Positions 3,801 to 6,238 of a DNA stretch of 6,238 nt are shown here, piece after piece; the stretch's first letter is position 1, and each line of letters begins with the position of its first letter. The translations under genes were made by a program, and so were the position numbers. This DNA is from an uncultured Clostridia bacterium. GTDB lineage: Bacteria > Bacillota > Clostridia > Peptostreptococcales > Anaerovoracaceae. A model generated the notes under the pieces. The model ran no database searches and had not been told where the DNA came from. It saw nothing but the letters and a program-made list of their open reading frames with translations. Location: contig CAKQVC010000130.1 in assembly GCA_934277655.1 (NCBI GenBank), positions 1 through 6,238 on the forward strand, given 5' to 3'.

Positions 3801-6238
3801 AGGAACGGTAACTGTGACAGGAACTCCGGTAGATCAGACAGGTGGAGCCAAACCAGTCCATTTTGTTGTTGAGGTTGCGCCGGGCGTAGCAGAAACGCCA
3901 GCAGACAATGACAAAATTATAGCTGACGGAATGACCGATGCGAAGAATTTCTGGAAATCCAAGTCTGCTGCGGAAATGGCAAGCTTTGGCAACGAGTGGT
4001 ATTTCTTCTCCTTGTCACGCGCGGGCATCTCCATTGACTCCAAGGCGGTGGAAGACTACCTTACATCAGTAGCAAGGGCTTACACCACAGACCTGGCGTT
4101 AGACAATGCCAACAAAACCAAGCCAACTACAATCGCTCGTACAATGCTGGCTGTAGGCGCTTTGGGTAAAGATCCGGCGAATGTTGGCGGTGCAAATCTT
4201 CTTGCGATGCTGTATAACAGCGACAAAATCAACGAGGGCGGAAACGAAGCAATGTGGGCACTGATTGCACTTGACAGTGGAAAATATGAAGTTCCAGAAG
4301 GTGCAAAGTGGAATAGAGAAAAACTTGTAAATGAAATACTGGAATATCAGTCGCAAGACGAAAAGGGCTTCTCTTGGTCGGACAAGGGTGCAAAAGCTGA
4401 TATCGACGGAACTGCCATGGCAATCCAGGCGCTGGCACCTTACTATAACAGTAATGAAAAGGTTAAGACTGCAGTTGATGAAGCGTTAGTGTATCTGCAG
4501 GATAAGATGAACAGCAACTGCCAGTTTGGTGATTCTGAAAAAGCATCACAGGTGATAATTTCCTTAGCTGCTTTGGGCAAAGATCCACTCGACACAAAGA
4601 ACGGATTCGTAAAGAGTGTAGCAAGAAATCTGGCGACAGGACTTGATACATACAGAATCGAGGGCAAGGGCTTCAAGCACATGCTGACTGATTCGACACC
4701 GAATGCCATGGCAACACAGCAGGCTCTTCTAGCCCTTGAATCATGCAGAAGACTTAAGGCTAGAGAGGCGTCAATTTATGACATTACTGATCTTAACGCA
4801 AGAAAAACCTTAGAAACTCGTATTGCAGAGGCTGAGGCGCTGAAAGAAGAATATTATAAAGCTGACCTTTGGCAGACAATGATCGAAGCTAAACAAGCTG
4901 CAAATACAGTGCTTAAGAAGGTAAACCCGACAGACGAAGAACTGAAAAACGCAGACAAAGCGCTTGCTGACGCGCTGGCGGCGCTTTACGCTTACAATCC
5001 GAAACCGGGTGTTGCAGCAGACGATATCATTGTCAACATAACCATTGCAGAGCAGGGCAAACTGGCTGTAGGAACGCAAAAAGACGGAAAACATCAAGGC
5101 GAGGCGATTGCCATCGCTGCGGTGCCGATTACCGTGCAAGACAGAAACAAGGACGGCAAGCAGGACATCGATGAAGTTCTATACGCAATCCATGAGAGGT
5201 ATTATGCAGGCGGCGCGGTGGCAGGTTACGAATGTGGCACAAACGGCTGGCTGACGAAGCTGTGGGGCCAAAATGCTTCTGCATCAGGTATGTGGATCAA
5301 TAACGTGGCTGCTGGTACCGGTCTAAAAGACAAGGTCAAAGCAGGCGACAATGTTTCCGTATTTACATACAAGGATACAACTGCATGGAGCGACAAGTTT
5401 ACCAAGTTTAATCAAACAGTCTATACGGTCGATGCCGGAAAAGATGTCAGCATGAACTTACAGGTGGCAGGTTTTGATCAGAACTACCAAACCGTATGGG
5501 CCCCCGCAGGCAGCGTGACCATCAGCCTCTTAAACGGTAAGGTACTGGCTGCTACTGACGCAGCGGGCAATGCGAAGATTTCCGGACTTGCGAAAGGAAC
5601 GCACAAGGTTGTGGCAAGCACTGCAGACGGTTTGACGGTTCCGGCAGTCGCGACCATCGTGGTCAAAGACCCGCAGGCGGCGCAGGACAAGGTTTCCATG
5701 AGTGTTGCCGATCCGAACGGAAAAACGTATCTGCCAAGGACGAGCTATGACTTTGTTTCGGGCGAAACGGTTTATTCCCTGCTGACTAAATCGGGACTGC
5801 GCTATGAAGCCAAGTACTATGGGATGTATGGCGGATATTATGTGCAAAAAATCGAAGGCTTGGGAGAATTTGACAAAGGCGCAAAGAGCGGATGGATGTA
5901 CCGCGTCAACGGTGTCTATCCGGAGGTTTCCTGCTCCGAATACAAATTAAGAGCCGGAGATGATGTAGAATGGCTGTATACGACGGATCTGGGTAAGGAC
6001 ATCGGTGCATCGTCAGAGCAAAAAACGGATGTCACGACTTCCGGCGCTGAGGGAAGTGGCATAACCACTGCCCCGACAGAGGTGAAAGTAACAGAAAAGA
6101 CCAATGCTGACGGCACGAAGACCAAGGTTGCAGCGGTTAAGGTCTCCGCTGACAACCAGAAAGAAATCCTGAAGCAGGCGAAGGCAAACAAGTCTAAGCA
6201 AATCATCCTCAACGTTGCAAGCAAGGCTGTTGGAGATG
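811..6238 (+). CDS. Giant secreted multidomain protein with intrinsic factor/transcobalamin-like toroid and DUF4430 domains; putative B12-capture surface protein (3' end cut off)
   Basis: The frame is open for 1809 codons and runs off the window. A signal peptide (MKKAKQTKHK, hydrophobic 15-30, VWA/DE cleavage after residue 35) directs export. Domains follow in this order. Beta-helix-like modules lie at about 46-275 and 366-590, with a FIVAR-like helical module at 287-355 between them. Ig-like domains cover about 595-1026 (the last resembles Big2), then an alpha/alpha-toroid at 1035-1316 and a second FIVAR-like module at 1331-1396. A DUF4430-like domain (1404-1522), a beta-sandwich (1546-1620) and a canonical DUF4430 domain with SGWMYRVNG (1693-1701) complete the main part. 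From 1727 a Thr/Lys-rich tail leads towards what is probably a surface anchor (SLH or sortase type) outside the window. Toroid plus DUF4430 is the plan of animal intrinsic factor and transcobalamin, and the upstream cobalamin riboswitch fits B12 uptake. Function is therefore inferred as extracellular cobalamin (or corrinoid) capture, with the Ig and beta-helix parts as stalk or adhesive segments. In-frame ATGs at 754, 757 and 793 could extend the N-terminus by up to 19 residues but lack good ribosome sites. Confidence is high that this is a gene and moderate for the ligand. Confidence 0.95.
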   Translation, partial: MKKAKQTKHKPAARFLTLLLAFTMVFTMMPGMVWADEGSVEARGGEVIKVASQEELAQVGSAAGSYKLTADITLDDSWKEIDPKAAFTLDGNGHSITLNGKSVFYNVIDADTTISNLIIKGEVSGTGTLGTLASSYSGTVRNCSFNADVTYKGNIDSNSVSGIVATLNGTVSNCVVTGTIVNGNSKSYGSVGNGKKGTIKNTVSVGCAQLGMISSFSMETFDDVYTSIPGTNCTLIKDASTFKPADHVEKMNGNLEVGDLSWGVVDGLLVPVAAGGGEAPEESATEAEIAALDKAITDAEAAGESKVYTADSWTALGDALKSAKAVKGGAAPLKQKAVTNATTKLTKAIDELVERQLSAVDFSGKDVKLIKTADDLENIQSGKYYKLANDIVIGQWYFGFMNEMNAFVDGDGYTITLNGAPLWQKIGKDAVVQNLGIKGNLDQTSANGAIAKDCEGLIVNCWSLADLKIQNKKDAGGFVANLKSGGAIVNSYVAGKFEAEGTRGAIAARSEANSAVNNCYWLDGVNANAVGDAKGTVNASAAKERKDFYSTDFIVLLNANKGSYGKTWAVSIDGFPYFGENHNYVPEGEGALPANQETIAFTPNGGTLSTIENQALTVDLNKKDDFGVIGTFSLPDYQIPEGGQVVWSCSAQNPEGNGLISEADGRFFVYKEGTLNVTAALKKANGETEFLAATKVSIIKTEIEAIQLYLSDKSGGDAEAIKDNKAVVQGSEWKTVVVKAKFKGQEDYMTLNASTCNFEFTDGTGKLFRMDDDAKEFQFSKPGTATVKVTYKDNDSISATAEITSKYVPLTSIKPGISGKIVLHGRNANSDGGKDFNATYAGVIPTPSNASACHYNTNYTITSSDKTVGEYVDYLVKGYVPHKAGKVTYTVAVNDNGQTVKGTSDVEYVYKNPLQSVTAKESNIKVKANESISAGLIFKGILTDGHEVTETGMEWTYSKDGIVTIERENGGFKRDETVPDNNQYFLSSEYTIRGLKEGTVTVTGTPVDQTGGAKPVHFVVEVAPGVAETPADNDKIIADGMTDAKNFWKSKSAAEMASFGNEWYFFSLSRAGISIDSKAVEDYLTSVARAYTTDLALDNANKTKPTTIARTMLAVGALGKDPANVGGANLLAMLYNSDKINEGGNEAMWALIALDSGKYEVPEGAKWNREKLVNEILEYQSQDEKGFSWSDKGAKADIDGTAMAIQALAPYYNSNEKVKTAVDEALVYLQDKMNSNCQFGDSEKASQVIISLAALGKDPLDTKNGFVKSVARNLATGLDTYRIEGKGFKHMLTDSTPNAMATQQALLALESCRRLKAREASIYDITDLNARKTLETRIAEAEALKEEYYKADLWQTMIEAKQAANTVLKKVNPTDEELKNADKALADALAALYAYNPKPGVAADDIIVNITIAEQGKLAVGTQKDGKHQGEAIAIAAVPITVQDRNKDGKQDIDEVLYAIHERYYAGGAVAGYECGTNGWLTKLWGQNASASGMWINNVAAGTGLKDKVKAGDNVSVFTYKDTTAWSDKFTKFNQTVYTVDAGKDVSMNLQVAGFDQNYQTVWAPAGSVTISLLNGKVLAATDAAGNAKISGLAKGTHKVVASTADGLTVPAVATIVVKDPQAAQDKVSMSVADPNGKTYLPRTSYDFVSGETVYSLLTKSGLRYEAKYYGMYGGYYVQKIEGLGEFDKGAKSGWMYRVNGVYPEVSCSEYKLRAGDDVEWLYTTDLGKDIGASSEQKTDVTTSGAEGSGITTAPTEVKVTEKTNADGTKTKVAAVKVSADNQKEILKQAKANKSKQIILNVASKAVGD
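946..1635 (+). repeat. Beta-helix-like module, copy 1 (residues about 46-275)
   Basis: This protein-level repeat unit starts with VIKVASQEELAQVG, then YKLTADITL and LDGNGHSITLNG, followed by rungs of the form 'GTVRNCSFNADV' and 'GTVSNCVVTGTI'. Such alternation of short strands with Asn/Cys at turns is typical of right-handed beta-helices and GLUG-type surface repeats in Firmicutes adhesins. A second copy lies at residues 366-590. It probably forms an elongated exposed segment. Any glycan or adhesion role is a guess. Confidence 0.6.
1669..1875 (+). other. FIVAR-like helical module 1 (residues about 287-355)
   Basis: The segment is rich in Ala, Lys and Glu, with the order IAALDKAITDAEA, YTADSWTALGDALKSAK, then AVTNATTKLTKAIDEL. 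This is the three-helix pattern of FIVAR modules, which act as spacers or sugar-binding units in Gram-positive surface proteins. It separates the two beta-helix modules. The loop between helices is encoded by the GC-rich palindrome at 1793-1807. Confidence 0.6.
1906..2580 (+). repeat. Beta-helix-like module, copy 2 (residues about 366-590)
   Basis: VKLIKTADDLENIQ, YYKLANDIVI and VDGDGYTITLNG align block by block with VIKVASQEELAQVG, YKLTADITL and LDGNGHSITLNG of copy 1. The next rungs also match (VVQNLGIKGNL against TISNLIIKGEV, GLIVNCWSLADL against GTVRNCSFNADV). The copies are therefore an old internal duplication. Copy 2 ends with 'WAVSIDGFPYFGE', a closing motif common at the end of GLUG-type beta-helix regions. 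DNA identity between copies is low, so the duplication is not recent. Confidence 0.6.
2593..3888 (+). other. Run of Ig-like domains forming a probable stalk (residues about 595-1026)
   Basis: Roughly four beta-sandwich units of about 100 residues can be seen, with boundaries near 700, 808 and 911. Each ends in a pattern such as KPGTATVKVTYKD, KAGKVTYTVAVND or LKEGTVTVTGTPVD, which is the G-T-V-x-V-T signature of bacterial Ig (Big2-like) domains. The last, starting LQSVTAKESNIKVKANESIS, is the clearest. Such runs normally lift a functional head away from the cell wall. Exact boundaries need structure prediction. Confidence 0.55.
3913..4758 (+). other. Alpha/alpha-toroid domain of squalene-cyclase/intrinsic factor type (residues about 1035-1316)
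   Basis: Amphipathic helix pairs alternate through about 280 residues, including ARTMLAVGALGKDP (1109-1122), NEAMWALIALDSGKY (1145-1159), DIDGTAMAIQALAPYY (1197-1212), ASQVIISLAALGKDP (1245-1259) and NAMATQQALLALESC (1298-1312). The repeated LGKDP after a helix and the MATQQALLAL closing helix are typical of bacterial proteins related to intrinsic factor and transcobalamin. The acid motif is D-I-D-G (1197-1200) and lacks the fourth Asp of class II terpene cyclases (DxDD), which argues for ligand binding over catalysis. It corresponds to the alpha domain of animal B12 carriers. B12 as ligand is inferred from the neighbouring DUF4430 domains and the riboswitch. Confidence 0.75.
4801..4998 (+). 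other. FIVAR-like helical module 2 (residues about 1331-1396)
   Basis: LETRIAEAEALKEEYYK, LWQTMIEAKQAANTVLKK and ELKNADKALADALAALY form a three-helix unit with the FIVAR pattern (an aromatic before L/W-xx-M/L, then D-x-AL-xx-AL). It links the toroid to the DUF4430-like region and probably acts as a rigid spacer. Confidence 0.6.
5020..5376 (+). other. DUF4430-like domain 1 with EF-hand-like loop (residues about 1404-1522)
   Basis: The domain begins DDIIVNITIAEQG. It carries an EF-hand-like loop (D1444, N1446, D1448, D1452, E1455) followed by VLYAIHERYYAGG, NGWLTKLWG, MWINNVAA and VKAGDNVSVFTYKD. The 'GW ... W-x-NN ... GD-x-V-xxF-xY-xD' order matches the transcobalamin beta-domain-like family found beside toroids in Firmicutes. 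One loop only is present, so this is not a dockerin. Confidence 0.62.
5446..5670 (+). other. Beta-sandwich linker domain (residues about 1546-1620)
   Basis: The segment runs VSMNLQVAGFD, GSVTISLLNGKVLAATDAAGNAKISGL, then GTHKVVASTADGLTV. This is the 'T-D-x-x-G-x-A-x-I-x-x-L-x-x-G-x-H' pattern of CNA-B/carboxypeptidase-regulatory-like folds. It spaces the two DUF4430 domains. Confidence 0.5.
5692..5988 (+). other. DUF4430 domain 2, transcobalamin beta-domain-like (residues about 1628-1726)
   Basis: VSMSVADPNGKTYLP opens the domain, followed by GETVYSLLTKSGLRYEAKYY, YYVQKIEGLGEFDKGAKSGW, MYRVNGVYPEVSCSEYKL and AGDDVEWLYTTDLGKD. The S-G-W-M-Y-x-V-N-G core and the closing GD-x-V-x-W-xY-T are the family hallmarks. 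In animal intrinsic factor and transcobalamin the related C-terminal beta domain closes over the B12 held by the toroid. Here it lies about 310 residues after the toroid, with a second DUF4430-like copy between. Confidence 0.75.

Noticed and set aside
3913..4758. Terpene or squalene cyclase enzyme
   Set aside because: The domain has the toroid fold, but the acid motif is incomplete (D-I-D-G), it is secreted, and it is followed by DUF4430 domains, which fits a binding protein better.
5140..5175. Dockerin domain
   Set aside because: Dockerins need two calcium loops about 30 residues apart. Only one loop is present, embedded in a DUF4430-like domain.

Overview
The window reads like a low- to mid-GC Gram-positive anaerobe (Firmicutes/Clostridia style). 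Supporting signs are strong AGGAGG-type ribosome sites, sigma-A-like promoters, a class I cobalamin riboswitch, and a very large secreted protein built from Ig-like, FIVAR-like and toroid domains. I cannot name the species.

Layout. At the left edge (1-135) is the 5' end of a minus-strand gene for a membrane-anchored or secreted protein, with its own extended -10 promoter. Bases 136-810 hold no convincing gene and are mostly regulatory. They contain two divergent promoters, a plus-strand leader of about 480 nt, a cobalamin riboswitch (402-590), and a putative expression platform ending in a C9-G-T8 tract (707-724). A GNRA-capped hairpin (724-741) and a purine-rich ribosome-binding region follow. 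From 811 to the right edge runs one uninterrupted plus-strand reading frame of 1809 codons, whose C-terminus lies outside the window.

The big protein has a signal peptide and two related beta-helix-like modules separated by a FIVAR-like helical module. A run of Ig-like domains follows, then an alpha/alpha-toroid of the squalene-cyclase/intrinsic-factor type and a second FIVAR-like module. Next come a DUF4430-like domain with an EF-hand-like loop, a beta-sandwich and a canonical DUF4430 domain. The last part resembles a linker ahead of a cell-surface anchor. Toroid plus DUF4430 matches, in outline, the alpha plus beta architecture of animal intrinsic factor and transcobalamin.

Together, a B12-sensing RNA in front of an intrinsic-factor-like surface protein suggests a vitamin B12 scavenging system. 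When cobalamin is scarce the leader would let transcription through, and the cell would display a long B12-capturing stalk. The riboswitch and the domain motifs are seen in the sequence. The B12-binding function is inferred from them and is not proven by the sequence alone.
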